From an uncultured Bdellovibrionales bacterium (lineage in GTDB: Bacteria; Bdellovibrionota; FAC87; UBA2466), in the NCBI GenBank assembly GCA_937903155.1, contig CALCZU010000067.1, forward strand, positions 1-14,046: a stretch of DNA of 14,046 nt. The letters run 5' to 3'. The notes below the pieces were generated by a model. That model saw only the letters and a program-made list of their open reading frames with translations. It was not told the DNA's origin and searched no databases. Positions 1 through 6,257 of the stretch are shown here, one piece after another. The position numbers were made by a program, and so were the translations under genes. Positions within the stretch are counted from its first letter, which is position 1. Each line of letters starts with the position of its first letter.

Positions 1-82
1 CCTTCAACCTTCAGAGTCGCACTGACATCTTTAATTCAGCGCCGTACCTTTTCGCCCGTACCCCCTACCTTTTTACATTTCC

Positions 83-110
83 GCTTTCCCCAAGGGAGAG
101 GCTTTTTTTT
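83..110 (+). terminator. Candidate rho-independent terminator of a gene left of the window
   Basis: CTTTCCC and GGGAGAG pair as a 7-bp stem with one G.U pair around a short CAA loop, followed by GC and eight T. The T run lies on the + strand, so it would end a + transcript entering from the left edge. The stem is modest and two bases separate it from the T run, so confidence is only moderate. Confidence 0.45.
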
Positions 111-130
111 ATTCCAAGAAGAACCAAGGG

Positions 131-248
131 CAGTCGGGTGAACTTATCTCCCGATGCGATTCCGCAGCACAGTAAAAGTCACTTGAGCGAATGCGACTCA
201 CAAAGGGTCTGGCGAGGACTAGCAGCGGGAGATAAGTTCACCCGGCTG
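131..248. repeat. Long inverted repeat, 27-bp arms around 64 bp
   Basis: The left arm 131-157 and the right arm 222-248 are reverse complements at 25 of 27 positions. The arms share the core GGGTGAACTTATCTCCCG. On a + strand RNA one of the two differences is a G.U pair and the other an A-G mismatch. On the minus strand both become true mismatches (A-C and T-C), which slightly favours a + strand RNA. The arms begin with CAG and end with CTG. I see no target-site duplication and no transposase. It may be a structured RNA, a MITE-like element or a protein-binding site. Confidence 0.7.
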
Positions 249-290
249 ACCGTCGCACTACCAAATGTCATGTAAGAAATAGCCGACAAT

Positions 291-336
291 CCGTCTCCGT
301 TTCACTGCGCCGGACGGGCCTTTTATTTCTCAGTTT
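291..336 (+). terminator. Weak candidate terminator after the inverted repeat
   Basis: CCGTC at 291 can pair with GACGG about 18 bases later, with one extra T.G pair, followed by GCC, TTTT, a mixed stretch and TTTTTT. The T-rich tail is on the + strand, so it would end a + transcript covering the inverted repeat. The stem is short (5-6 bp) and the loop long (about 14 nt), so this is a weak call. Confidence 0.3.
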
Positions 337-355
337 TTTGGTGGCGCTTTACTCG

Positions 356-380
356 TCAGGCGTAACTAAGTGTAGCCTGA
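356..380. repeat. Small hairpin beside the tRNA 3' end
   Basis: TCAGGC (356-361) and GCCTGA (375-380) form a perfect 6-bp stem with a 13-nt loop, starting 2 bp downstream of the tRNA 3' end. No T run follows it in the tRNA's direction, so it is not a convincing intrinsic terminator. It could act as a processing or rho-dependent stop structure. Confidence 0.4.
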
Positions 381-381
381 T

Positions 382-454
382 AGCCGACAACCGGACTTGA
401 ACCGGTGACCTGCTCATTACGAATGAGCTGCTCTACCGACTGAGCTATGTCGGC
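382..454 (-). tRNA. tRNA-Thr (anticodon CGT)
   Basis: Read on the minus strand, the gene folds into a full cloverleaf of 73 nt including the discriminator base. The acceptor stem GCCGACA/TGTCGGC is perfect. The D arm is GCTC/GAGC with the GG pair in its loop. The anticodon stem GCTCA/TGAGC encloses TTCGTAA, giving anticodon CGT at positions 34-36, which reads ACG (Thr). The T arm ACCGG/CCGGT encloses TTCAAGT. The CCA end is not encoded: the discriminator T is followed by ATC. It lies 59 bp downstream of xseA on the same strand, and a promoter-like sequence sits in that gap. Confidence 0.95.
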
Positions 455-472
455 ATCTTTGTAGAGGCGCAA

Positions 473-501
473 AAAATAAATCAGAGGGGGCGGTTTGTCG
501 A
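473..501 (-). promoter_or_regulatory. Candidate promoter of tRNA-Thr
   Basis: On the minus strand, TCGACA (501-496) and TATTTT (478-473) are separated by exactly 17 bp, resembling sigma70-type -35 and -10 boxes. The expected start would lie about 12 bases before the tRNA 5' end. It sits in the gap after xseA, so the tRNA need not depend on read-through. The -10 box matches TATAAT at four of six bases, so this is a moderate call. Confidence 0.45.
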
Positions 502-513
502 GTCTTGGATTTT

Positions 514-1788
514 TTAGAGGACTTCGGACTGGAATTCGCCATCGGAGAGGCGAGTGACCAGCTTATCGCCTTTTTTGATTTCTTTGACGCTGCGAATTAT
601 TTTGCCTTCTAAGGATAAAGTCAGAGTAAAACCTCGTCCGATGACCTGCAAAGGGGAGAGGGAATTTAGCATCTGAATCCGGGATTCGAGTCTTTGTCTT
701 TTCAAAGCCAAAGAATTAAACATTCCCGTTTTCAGTTTCAGAGTCAGCGTTTTGAAGTTTTCCTTCATCTGACGAATTCGTTGTCTCGGATCCACCAGTC
801 GAGAAGTCAGATGTCCTAAATGCAATTTCACTTGGGCAAGGTGCTTTCCAATCAGAGAATTCATCCGCACATTTTGGTGTGTCACCATTCGGATCAGTTC
901 TTCTTTTTTCGGCACGACGATTTCGGCGGCGGCCGAAGGCGTTGGGGCTCTGACATCCGCCACAAAATCACTGATCGTAAAATCAATTTCGTGTCCGACC
1001 GCTGAAATTGTAGGAATCGAACAGGCGTAGAGAGCTCGAGCAACGATTTCTTCGTTGAACGGCCATAAATCTTCCATCGAACCGCCTCCGCGGCCAACAA
1101 TCAAGACATCGACTTTGTCGTCCGGATATTGAAGATTCCAAGTTTCGGCTTTTTGAATGGCCGAGACGATTTCAGGCGCGGCTTTATCGCCCTGAACGGC
1201 GGCGGCGAAAATCAAAACTTTTCGGTCGGGAAATCTTCGAGAAAGAACTTTTAAAATATCTTTTACCGCAGCGCCGGTGCTCGACGTGACAATCCCAATG
1301 CGTTTGGGCAACGGCGGTAGCGCTTTTTTATGTTTGGGATCAAAGAGACCTTCGGACTGGAGTTTTGCTTTTAATTGCTCAAAAGCTAATTGAAGAGCTC
1401 CGACGCCCACCGGTTCTGCAGTATCGCAAACAATCTGATATTCCCCACGAGCCTCATAAACGGAGACCGCTCCGTGCAGTAAAACTTCCATTCCTTCTTT
1501 GAGTTGGAATTTTAATTTTGAAAGGGAACCTTTAAACATCACCGAACGAATTTGCGCGGTGCTGTCTTTTAAAACGAAATAAGCATGGCCAGAAACAGGT
1601 TTGCGAAACGTACTGATTTCGCCGCGGACCCAGACATCGAAGAAAGAGTTTTCAATATGCCCACGAATCCGGCGATTGAGTTCAGCGACCGTAGGAACTT
1701 TCGTACGCCAATCCGCTTCGACCACCGGAGGCGGTGTAAAATCCATGAGTATCTGTACTTCGTCGTTATTGTTCGTATCGTTTAGCAT
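514..1788 (-). CDS. xseA: Exodeoxyribonuclease VII large subunit
   Basis: The product is the large subunit of exonuclease VII, which degrades single-stranded DNA from both ends to short oligonucleotides in the cytoplasm. It works with the small subunit XseB, which is not encoded in this window. At 424 residues the length is normal for XseA. The N-terminal OB-fold domain covers about residues 30-125 (TVAELNRRIRGHIE, VWVRGEIS, GHAYFVLKD). The nuclease domain starts near residue 160 with PKRIGIVTSSTGAAVKDIL, then VGRGGGSMEDLWPFNEE (231-247) and SAVGHEIDFTISDFVADVRA (262-281), which are the family's most conserved blocks. A helical C-terminal half follows. The start used here has only a weak, very close AAAGAG. 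Met15 is an alternative, also without a clear ribosome site. It follows hemJ by 64 bp on the same strand and is probably co-transcribed. Confidence 0.95.
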   Translation of the reverse strand: MLNDTNNNDEVQILMDFTPPPVVEADWRTKVPTVAELNRRIRGHIENSFFDVWVRGEISTFRKPVSGHAYFVLKDSTAQIRSVMFKGSLSKLKFQLKEGMEVLLHGAVSVYEARGEYQIVCDTAEPVGVGALQLAFEQLKAKLQSEGLFDPKHKKALPPLPKRIGIVTSSTGAAVKDILKVLSRRFPDRKVLIFAAAVQGDKAAPEIVSAIQKAETWNLQYPDDKVDVLIVGRGGGSMEDLWPFNEEIVARALYACSIPTISAVGHEIDFTISDFVADVRAPTPSAAAEIVVPKKEELIRMVTHQNVRMNSLIGKHLAQVKLHLGHLTSRLVDPRQRIRQMKENFKTLTLKLKTGMFNSLALKRQRLESRIQMLNSLSPLQVIGRGFTLTLSLEGKIIRSVKEIKKGDKLVTRLSDGEFQSEVL

Positions 1789-1852
1789 CTCTTTGCCGCA
1801 TTATTGGGGAAGCGCCTAAAAACGGCAAGGTTTTGTTGGGAGCGCAAGCCCC

Positions 1853-2284
1853 TTAGAAAGGGCGTAAAATCACGAGGAAAACGATTCCAATCATTAAAAG
1901 CGTCGGGATTTCATTTAAATACCGAAAGGTTTTTGCAGAAACCGTGCAATTGCCCTCTTTGAGTTGCCGCATAAAGCGCTTGCCAAAATGGGTACTTCCG
2001 ATGAGTAAAACCACCAAAAATATTTTTGCGTGGAGCCACCCCTGTGAAAGCAAAATGGGCTGTAACGTCAGCATCCAAATTCCAAAAATCAGCGATGCAA
2101 TCATCGCTGGATTAATGATGATTTTATAGAGTCTTGCTTCCATGATTTGGAAGCGCTCTTTCACCACTTGTTCGGTTTCTTCGGCATGGTAAATAAAGAG
2201 TCTGTAAAAATACAAAACTCCCGCCATCCAAGAAATAATGGAAATAATATGGAGTGCTAAAATAAATCTATACCAAGAGGCCAT
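1853..2284 (-). CDS. hemJ: Protoporphyrinogen IX oxidase HemJ (UPF0093 family)
   Basis: HemJ oxidises protoporphyrinogen IX to protoporphyrin IX in the inner membrane, the penultimate step of heme synthesis, in bacteria lacking HemG or HemY. The 143-residue product has the usual family length and four predicted membrane helices. Family hallmarks are visible: His12 in the first helix (the conserved heme-ligand position), then SWMAGVLYFYRLFIYHAE ending at His33-Glu35, EARLYKII, WLHAKI with the conserved Lys87, FRYLNEIPTLLM, and the C-terminal LRPF. The start codon is ATG, preceded by GGTGA about six bases away. It overlaps the 3' end of the upstream dnaA-type gene by 17 bp, so translation is probably coupled. 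No other heme gene is in the window. Confidence 0.9.
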   Translation of the reverse strand: MASWYRFILALHIISIISWMAGVLYFYRLFIYHAEETEQVVKERFQIMEARLYKIIINPAMIASLIFGIWMLTLQPILLSQGWLHAKIFLVVLLIGSTHFGKRFMRQLKEGNCTVSAKTFRYLNEIPTLLMIGIVFLVILRPF

Positions 2285-3701
2285 CGCTTTTCACCGGAGA
2301 TTTGGATTGGAGTTTTTTGACTAAAAATTCGACTTCGTAACGTTTCGAAGGATGTTCTTTCATCACGCCTTTTACTTTTTCGTCTGCGTGACAGACGGTC
2401 GCGTGATCCCGTCCAAAATTTTTCCCAATTTGCTCGAGAGAGAGCTGAGTAAATTTTCGGGCTAAGTGCATAGCGACCTGACGGGCCCAAGCGACATTGC
2501 CTTTACGCGATTTAGAGCTGAGTTCTTGTCGAGTAATTCCGAAATTGTATTCAACGATCGCAACGATTTCGTCGAGCGTCACGGACTCGCGCTTGATTTC
2601 ACGCAAAAGTCCCTCTTGAGAGAGGAAATCCGCATCGAGTGCTTTATTTTCAAGTCGCGATTGCAGGTGAATGCGGAACAACGTGCCAATCAGTCCGCGA
2701 ACATCTGAATTGCCTTTTTCAGCAAGCAATCTCAAGACCGGTGTTTCAATTTCCATTTGGTGAGCAACCGCGGCTTTCGAGAGGATTTCTACCCGTTCTT
2801 CGAACGACGGGTGGCGAATCTCTGCAATAAGTGATGAAGCCAATCGCGAACGCAAGGGCACTGAAAATTCTTCTAATTTGTGAATCGGAACCGAAGAGGT
2901 GAATAGAACTCTTCCGCCATTCGAAGTGATTTCGTTATAAATGTGACAAAGCTCTTCTTGGCTCTTCGTTCTCTTCGTCAAGAGATGCAAATCATCGAAC
3001 AAGAGAATGTCAGTTTGATGGCGATATTTGCGTTTGAAGAGATAGCTCTCTTGTGCTGACTGAAAACTTTGATACATATCGCCGGTAAAAGCTTCGGCGT
3101 GCGTGTAACGAATCCGCAAGTTAGGATTGTTGCGATAAATTTGTTTACCGATTTCAGATAGCAAATGAGTTTTTCCCATTCCGACCTGAGAGAGCAGAGT
3201 GAGTGTGTGAATATTCGAATCGCGGTGTTCTGCAAAGAGGCGACCAAATTGGTAAGCCACTTGATTGTACCCACACACAAAAAACTCATTTGTAAAAACG
3301 GGATAGTTGGGTTGAACCGTCTCGAAAAGCTCTTGCGGAAGGGTTTCCTCAACCGTCGGCAAAACCAGATTGCGCGAGCGCATGGACGCTGGCATTACAA
3401 CGGTTTCGGTACAGACCGCAGAGCCTGCTGAAGGAGATCGCGCAGCTAATTCATTTTCTTTGCTAATTAATACTTCAAACTCGAGTTGGAGATCGGAGCC
3501 GGTTTGTTTACGGATCGCTTTTTTAATAACGGATGTGAAACTTTGAACTCGGTCGGCGTGGAAATTAGAGAGCACACCAATGCGCACGGATTTATCATTA
3601 ACATTGATCAATTCAAGTGGAAGAAGCACGTTCTGAAAGTGGACCTGTGCCACTTCTTCCTTAATTGTATTTAATGTGGCGTGCCAATCTAAATAAGACA
3701 T
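2268..3701 (-). CDS. dnaA: Chromosomal replication initiator DnaA, divergent
   Basis: DnaA binds 9-bp boxes, opens the origin and loads the helicase. This 477-residue protein shows all four DnaA domains: domain I (about 1-80), a short linker, an AAA+ domain (about 127-345) and a DNA-binding domain (377-467). The P-loop is SQVGMGKTH (171-179), with Ser in place of the usual first Gly. Walker B has DD (236-237). The arginine-finger segment LRSRL and the sensor-2 Arg335 are present. Sensor 1 reads FTSSVP where most DnaA proteins have LTSDR-P. The DNA-binding signature is FGRDHATVCHA, one Gly shorter than the common FGGRDHxTV. The start chosen is ATG 3701, 11 bases after AAGGAG; an in-frame TTG at 3710 is too close to that site. 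The stop overlaps hemJ. The upstream spacer holds DnaA boxes, which suggests autoregulation or an origin. It may be the main dnaA or a paralogue, since dnaN, recF and gyrB are absent here. Confidence 0.88.
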   Translation of the reverse strand: MSYLDWHATLNTIKEEVAQVHFQNVLLPLELINVNDKSVRIGVLSNFHADRVQSFTSVIKKAIRKQTGSDLQLEFEVLISKENELAARSPSAGSAVCTETVVMPASMRSRNLVLPTVEETLPQELFETVQPNYPVFTNEFFVCGYNQVAYQFGRLFAEHRDSNIHTLTLLSQVGMGKTHLLSEIGKQIYRNNPNLRIRYTHAEAFTGDMYQSFQSAQESYLFKRKYRHQTDILLFDDLHLLTKRTKSQEELCHIYNEITSNGGRVLFTSSVPIHKLEEFSVPLRSRLASSLIAEIRHPSFEERVEILSKAAVAHQMEIETPVLRLLAEKGNSDVRGLIGTLFRIHLQSRLENKALDADFLSQEGLLREIKRESVTLDEIVAIVEYNFGITRQELSSKSRKGNVAWARQVAMHLARKFTQLSLEQIGKNFGRDHATVCHADEKVKGVMKEHPSKRYEVEFLVKKLQSKSPVKSDGLLV

Positions 3702-3712
3702 AATTCCCAAAA

Positions 3713-3718
3713 CTCCTT
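3713..3718 (-). promoter_or_regulatory. Ribosome binding site deciding the dnaA start
   Basis: On the minus strand AAGGAG (3718-3713) lies 2 bases before an in-frame TTG (3710) and 11 bases before ATG (3701). The first spacing is too short for initiation, so ATG 3701 is the likely start. Confidence 0.65.
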
Positions 3719-3786
3719 TTATATCTTTGTTAGAAGATCAGCGGCAAAGAGCAGTTATCGACGTTTTTACGCTTAAGGCTTTTTGT

Positions 3787-3795
3787 TTATCCACA
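3787..3795 (+). promoter_or_regulatory. DnaA box (perfect consensus)
   Basis: TTATCCACA matches the DnaA-box consensus TTATNCACA at all nine positions. It lies 86 bp upstream of the dnaA start codon. Confidence 0.75.
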
Positions 3796-3805
3796 CAGGT
3801 AAGAT

Positions 3806-3901
3806 ATTGAAATTTAATGAGATAGCTTGTGATGTCATAAAATAGAAGGAGCAAGAGTCCGAATTAAAAATTTTAAGATTGAAAAGTAATTAAATTTCAA
3901 T
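3806..3901. repeat. AT-rich 13-mer repeats, perfect inverted pair plus a degenerate copy
   Basis: ATTGAAATTTAAT at 3806-3818 has an exact reverse complement at 3889-3901, with 70 bp between the arms. A direct copy with two changes, ATTGAAAAGTAAT, occupies 3878-3890 and overlaps the inverted arm by two bases, so 3878-3901 is itself nearly palindromic at its ends (ATTGAAA and TTTCAAT). AT-rich 13-mers are typical of DNA-unwinding elements, but these do not match the E. coli 13-mer sequence. Confidence 0.65.
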
Positions 3902-3911
3902 GCTTTAACCT

Positions 3912-3936
3912 AGTTATCAACAAACTGTGGATAACT
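3912..3936. promoter_or_regulatory. Pair of opposed DnaA boxes
   Basis: A box with one mismatch (TTATCAACA, 3914-3922, + strand) faces a perfect box (TGTGGATAA, 3926-3934, minus strand) with three bases between them. They are framed by the 7-bp inverted repeat AGTTATC/GATAACT. Close opposed boxes favour cooperative DnaA binding. Confidence 0.7.
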
Positions 3937-3983
3937 TAATAAGTACGATTTTTAGCTGTTTTTAGCGTTTTACTGAAGATTAC

Positions 3984-4015
3984 AAAAAAAACACTACCCC
4001 TTGAAATGGTATTCT
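3984..4015 (-). terminator. Weak candidate terminator of the ureohydrolase gene
   Basis: On the minus strand, TACC and GGTA form a 4-bp stem, followed within a few bases by eight T (the A run at 3984-3991 on the + strand). It lies 38-69 bp downstream of the stop at 4053. The stem is too short to be convincing alone; the T run is the main evidence. Confidence 0.3.
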
Positions 4016-4052
4016 CTGGCCATATAACGTGGTTTAGAAAACGGGCTGGAAG

Positions 4053-5027
4053 TTATTTACCACTCTTCTTTAAGACGGACGCGCGAGCCTCTAAAAAGGC
4101 GAAAATCAGCTCCGCGGCGACACGACTTGAGCGCTCGAAAGCATCCAATTTCGGTGAGACTTCACATATTTCAAAGTACTGAATATTCTCTTGTAGGCCT
4201 GCAAGTTTAGCGAAAAAGTAGAGTTCGGTAGCAGTCCACCCGAGTACCGGAGCCGCACTGACACCCTCGACGCTTTCGCAGGAATCCATATCGATCGTCA
4301 GACCGACAACATCACAGCTTTTGCAAAGTTGAGCGAGAATTTTCTGAAACTGTTTTTGCGGGGGTAACGTTTTTTCTCGAATCTGATCCCAAGTTTGAAT
4401 TTGTACTTTTTGTTTTTTGCACCATTCATAGTGAGACTTTGCATTGCGATTGCTTCGAATTCCAAATTGAACAAAGTTTTTTGGATTTAATTTTTTACTT
4501 TCCAGAATCTGCCGAAACGGAGTGCCGCTGTGGGGCAGGTTTTCTTCGAGCTCGCGCACATCGAGGTGTGGGTCAACATTGATGAGTCCGGGCTTTTGCG
4601 GTTTGCGCCCCGCTAAAAAGCCTAAAAAATTTGGAGCGGCAAAATCGTGTCCGCCCCCCAAGGCGATGAGCGTAGATTTTCGGGTGGCGTATTTTTCGGC
4701 CATTGAAAACGCCTTCGCGTGGGTCGCGTCGATTGCTTTTCCAACCTCGATATTTCCCGCGTCGAATAACGAAATTGTTTTGCTCCAATCAAAATGCATG
4801 GGTGCTGTCATTTTGTAGAGGTGTTTGCGAATCGAATCGGGTGCCGCTTTTGCTCCCTCTCGGCCGCGGTTGCGGATTATTCCCGCGTCGTCGGGACATC
4901 CGTAGAGAATGATAGGCGCTGTGGAATCCTCCATCAAAGAAACATCTTTGACTTCATTTCCAATACGGGGATCGCCTGCTCGAGTTTTCGGGATTAATTC
5001 GGTGTTAACGCTTTGCATCTTTGACAT
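4053..5027 (-). CDS. Arginase-family ureohydrolase, probably formimidoylglutamase (HutG-like)
   Basis: Arginase-family enzymes use two manganese ions to hydrolyse guanidino or formimino groups. All six metal-ligand positions are visible in this 324-residue protein: His127 in LGGGHDF, Asp152/His154/Asp156 in NVDPHLDVR, and Asp246/Asp248 in LTIDMDSC. The GGGH form of the first motif and GVSAAP after the DxD motif are closer to formimidoylglutamase (HutG, last step of one histidine degradation route) than to arginase or agmatinase, but the substrate cannot be settled from motifs. No hutH, hutU or hutI is present. The first 35 residues are outside the conserved fold. ATG 5027 and Met4 both lack a good ribosome site and Met32 is possible, so the start is uncertain. 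It is divergent from the membrane-protein gene at 5121. Confidence 0.8.
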   Translation of the reverse strand: MSKMQSVNTELIPKTRAGDPRIGNEVKDVSLMEDSTAPIILYGCPDDAGIIRNRGREGAKAAPDSIRKHLYKMTAPMHFDWSKTISLFDAGNIEVGKAIDATHAKAFSMAEKYATRKSTLIALGGGHDFAAPNFLGFLAGRKPQKPGLINVDPHLDVRELEENLPHSGTPFRQILESKKLNPKNFVQFGIRSNRNAKSHYEWCKKQKVQIQTWDQIREKTLPPQKQFQKILAQLCKSCDVVGLTIDMDSCESVEGVSAAPVLGWTATELYFFAKLAGLQENIQYFEICEVSPKLDAFERSSRVAAELIFAFLEARASVLKKSGK

Positions 5028-5084
5028 GATAGTACCGATGATTGTTTTGCAAAAGCGTAGCGTGTCTTCTGGGAGCTTTCAATC

Positions 5085-5120
5085 TATACTACAAACAAAT
5101 CAAATGACATGGGGGATAGA
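5085..5120 (+). promoter_or_regulatory. Promoter -10 box and ribosome binding site of the membrane-protein gene
   Basis: TATACT at 5085-5090 matches the -10 consensus at five of six bases; no good -35 box lies 16-18 bp upstream. A start near 5097 would leave a leader of about 24 nt. GGGGG (5111-5115) lies 5 bases before ATG 5121, which favours that codon over ATG 5109. Confidence 0.45.
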
Positions 5121-6125
5121 ATGACTGAGGAAAGTAAACTCGAAGTACCTCGCAAATGGATCTGGGCAGCTTTCTTAGGGCCACTCATTCTCCTTCCCAT
5201 CTTGTCGCTCTTCGGACTTTTCGATTTCGAACTCGGCGGAAAAGCGATGGTCGATGGAGCAATTTCAAATACCCTTGTTAGAAGTCTATTGTTCCTCACG
5301 ATTTTGCACACCGTATTTGTAGGGCCTTACGTTCTTTTTATTCGTCCGCAATTCCAAAATCGAACGGAAGTCGAGCGCGTTTTAATGGCGTGTGTTTTTT
5401 TAGGCCTCCCGCTCTCAGGTTTTGCTTATTACGAAGGAAGTGTAAAAACGCTTCTTGATTATCACGAGTGGATTCTCGCGTTTCTTCCTGCGCTGATTAT
5501 TTCGACGGTATTGTATGAGAGAACAGAAAAGTTGTGGGCATACTCACTTTGCTTAGGACTGCAATTTATTTACTCGGTTTACCTGCTCAACGACGTCCTG
5601 ACGCCTTATTCGACGCTATTGAATACGGTCGCGAAATCGGAATGGCTTTACTTTTTTAGAACGGTTTTATTGACTGCAGTGACTGCTGTCATTGCCGCCG
5701 TGATCCCTCCCAAAACCCTGAAAGATTCTAGACAGGAATTGCGTGCCAATGTGGCAGTTCTGGGGGCTCTTTGGATTGTGCTCGACTTTGTTTTGCCAAG
5801 CTTGATTCGATCTACGGCACTTGAAACGAAGATTCCATTGCTTCATCAGTGGGAATGGATACTCGTACCCGTTCTTTTGGGTTTCTTATTCGCGAAAAAA
5901 GAGATTAGTAACCTCGCCGCTCTCGTTTTATCGGCGGCTTTAATTGTAGCTTCGGCGTATTCGTTGATTGATCTGGTTCGCAATTTCGAGAGAGATTTCT
6001 GGAAACTTACTTGGGCCATGTTCCACATTAGCGTCCTTGTGACCTCAGCCAAAATTTTCGTTCTCATGCGCGCTAGCGTCGTTAAAAAGAATACTCTTTT
6101 CAAAATCCCTGCTCGAGTCGTTTAA
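5121..6125 (+). CDS. Multi-pass integral membrane protein of unknown function
   Basis: I do not recognise this family. From the preferred start the protein has 334 residues and about eight or nine hydrophobic segments separated by short loops, so it should be an inner-membrane protein. The first helix follows a short charged tail (MTEESKLEVPRKW). Other segments include a long one around VRSLLFLTILHTVFVG and several in the C-terminal half, ending in a basic tail (VKKNTLFKIPARVV). No catalytic, nucleotide-binding or transporter signature stands out. An in-frame ATG at 5109 would add four residues, but the G-rich ribosome site overlaps it, so 5121 is preferred. The gene is divergent from the ureohydrolase gene. 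No terminator is evident in the 132 bp before the next gene. Base composition resembles that of the neighbouring genes. Confidence 0.75.
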   Translation: MTEESKLEVPRKWIWAAFLGPLILLPILSLFGLFDFELGGKAMVDGAISNTLVRSLLFLTILHTVFVGPYVLFIRPQFQNRTEVERVLMACVFLGLPLSGFAYYEGSVKTLLDYHEWILAFLPALIISTVLYERTEKLWAYSLCLGLQFIYSVYLLNDVLTPYSTLLNTVAKSEWLYFFRTVLLTAVTAVIAAVIPPKTLKDSRQELRANVAVLGALWIVLDFVLPSLIRSTALETKIPLLHQWEWILVPVLLGFLFAKKEISNLAALVLSAALIVASAYSLIDLVRNFERDFWKLTWAMFHISVLVTSAKIFVLMRASVVKKNTLFKIPARVV

Positions 6126-6218
6126 GATTTGTCTGATTTGAGGAGTAAACGCCTGAATTTTCGAACTTTATTATTAAATCGGCCATTTAAGTTGCGGTCA
6201 CTTCGCCATCTTCAGGTA

Positions 6219-6257
6219 TTTAAAGGATCAACCGATTAGTATATACTGGTATATACT
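6219..6257 (+). promoter_or_regulatory. Promoter and tandem-palindrome operator of the toxin-antitoxin module
   Basis: TTTAAA (6219-6224) and TATACT (6242-6247) are 17 bp apart and resemble -35 and -10 boxes. AGTATATACT (6238-6247) is a perfect 10-bp palindrome. It is followed at once by GGTATATACT (6248-6257), whose core GTATATAC is again a perfect palindrome. The two centres are 10 bp apart, one helical turn, and the second ends at the base before the ATG. Ribbon-helix-helix antitoxins commonly bind such short tandem palindromes, so this is probably the autorepression operator. The predicted transcript start (about 6253-6256) leaves almost no leader and there is no ribosome binding site. 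Confidence 0.65.

Larger units (their letters stand above)
1..381. other. Gene-free region with two candidate terminators and a long inverted repeat
   Basis: No open frame here resembles a known protein and none exceeds a few dozen codons. What can be seen, left to right: a hairpin followed by eight T (83-110), a 27-bp imperfect inverted repeat enclosing 64 bp (131-248), an 11-base copy of the 3' end of the neighbouring tRNA (279-289), a second hairpin with T-rich tail (291-336), and a 6-bp hairpin just beyond the tRNA 3' end (356-380). The first hairpin probably ends a + strand gene lying left of the window. The rest could encode a small structured RNA or be the remains of a small mobile element. 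I recognise no RNA family. Confidence 0.6.
3702..4052. other. AT-rich spacer upstream of dnaA, candidate oriC
   Basis: This 351-bp stretch has no gene. It holds TTATCCACA at 3787-3795 (+), TTATCAACA at 3914-3922 (+, one base off) and TGTGGATAA at 3926-3934 (a perfect box on the minus strand). A weaker TTATCGACG lies at 3755-3763. The 13-mer ATTGAAATTTAAT (3806-3818) recurs as a perfect inverted copy at 3889-3901 and as a direct copy with two mismatches at 3878-3890. Two TTTTTAGC copies occur 10 bp apart (3949-3956, 3959-3966). DnaA boxes beside AT-rich repeats upstream of dnaA is a classic bacterial origin layout. Autoregulation of dnaA alone would also explain the boxes. Confidence 0.55.

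Noticed and set aside
205..245. Resemblance of GGTCTGG...AGCAGC to the SRP (4.5S) RNA core
   Set aside because: The conserved GGAA tetraloop and the paired helix-8 bases are missing, and AGCAGC is part of the long inverted-repeat arm.
131..248. Possible 6S RNA
   Set aside because: The long near-perfect 27-bp stem and short interior do not fit the 6S plan of a large central bubble with flanking stems of about 180 nt.
3165..3431. 88-codon + strand open frame opposite dnaA
   Set aside because: It is the antisense shadow of the conserved AAA+ domain coding region.
4522..4818. 98-codon + strand open frame opposite the ureohydrolase gene
   Set aside because: It lies wholly within a conserved minus-strand gene, its translation looks like no known protein and no ribosome site precedes it.
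6152..6216. CCTGAA/TTCAGG inverted repeat before the toxin-antitoxin operator
   Set aside because: Six-bp arms 53 bp apart are expected by chance, and no T run or other signal supports them.
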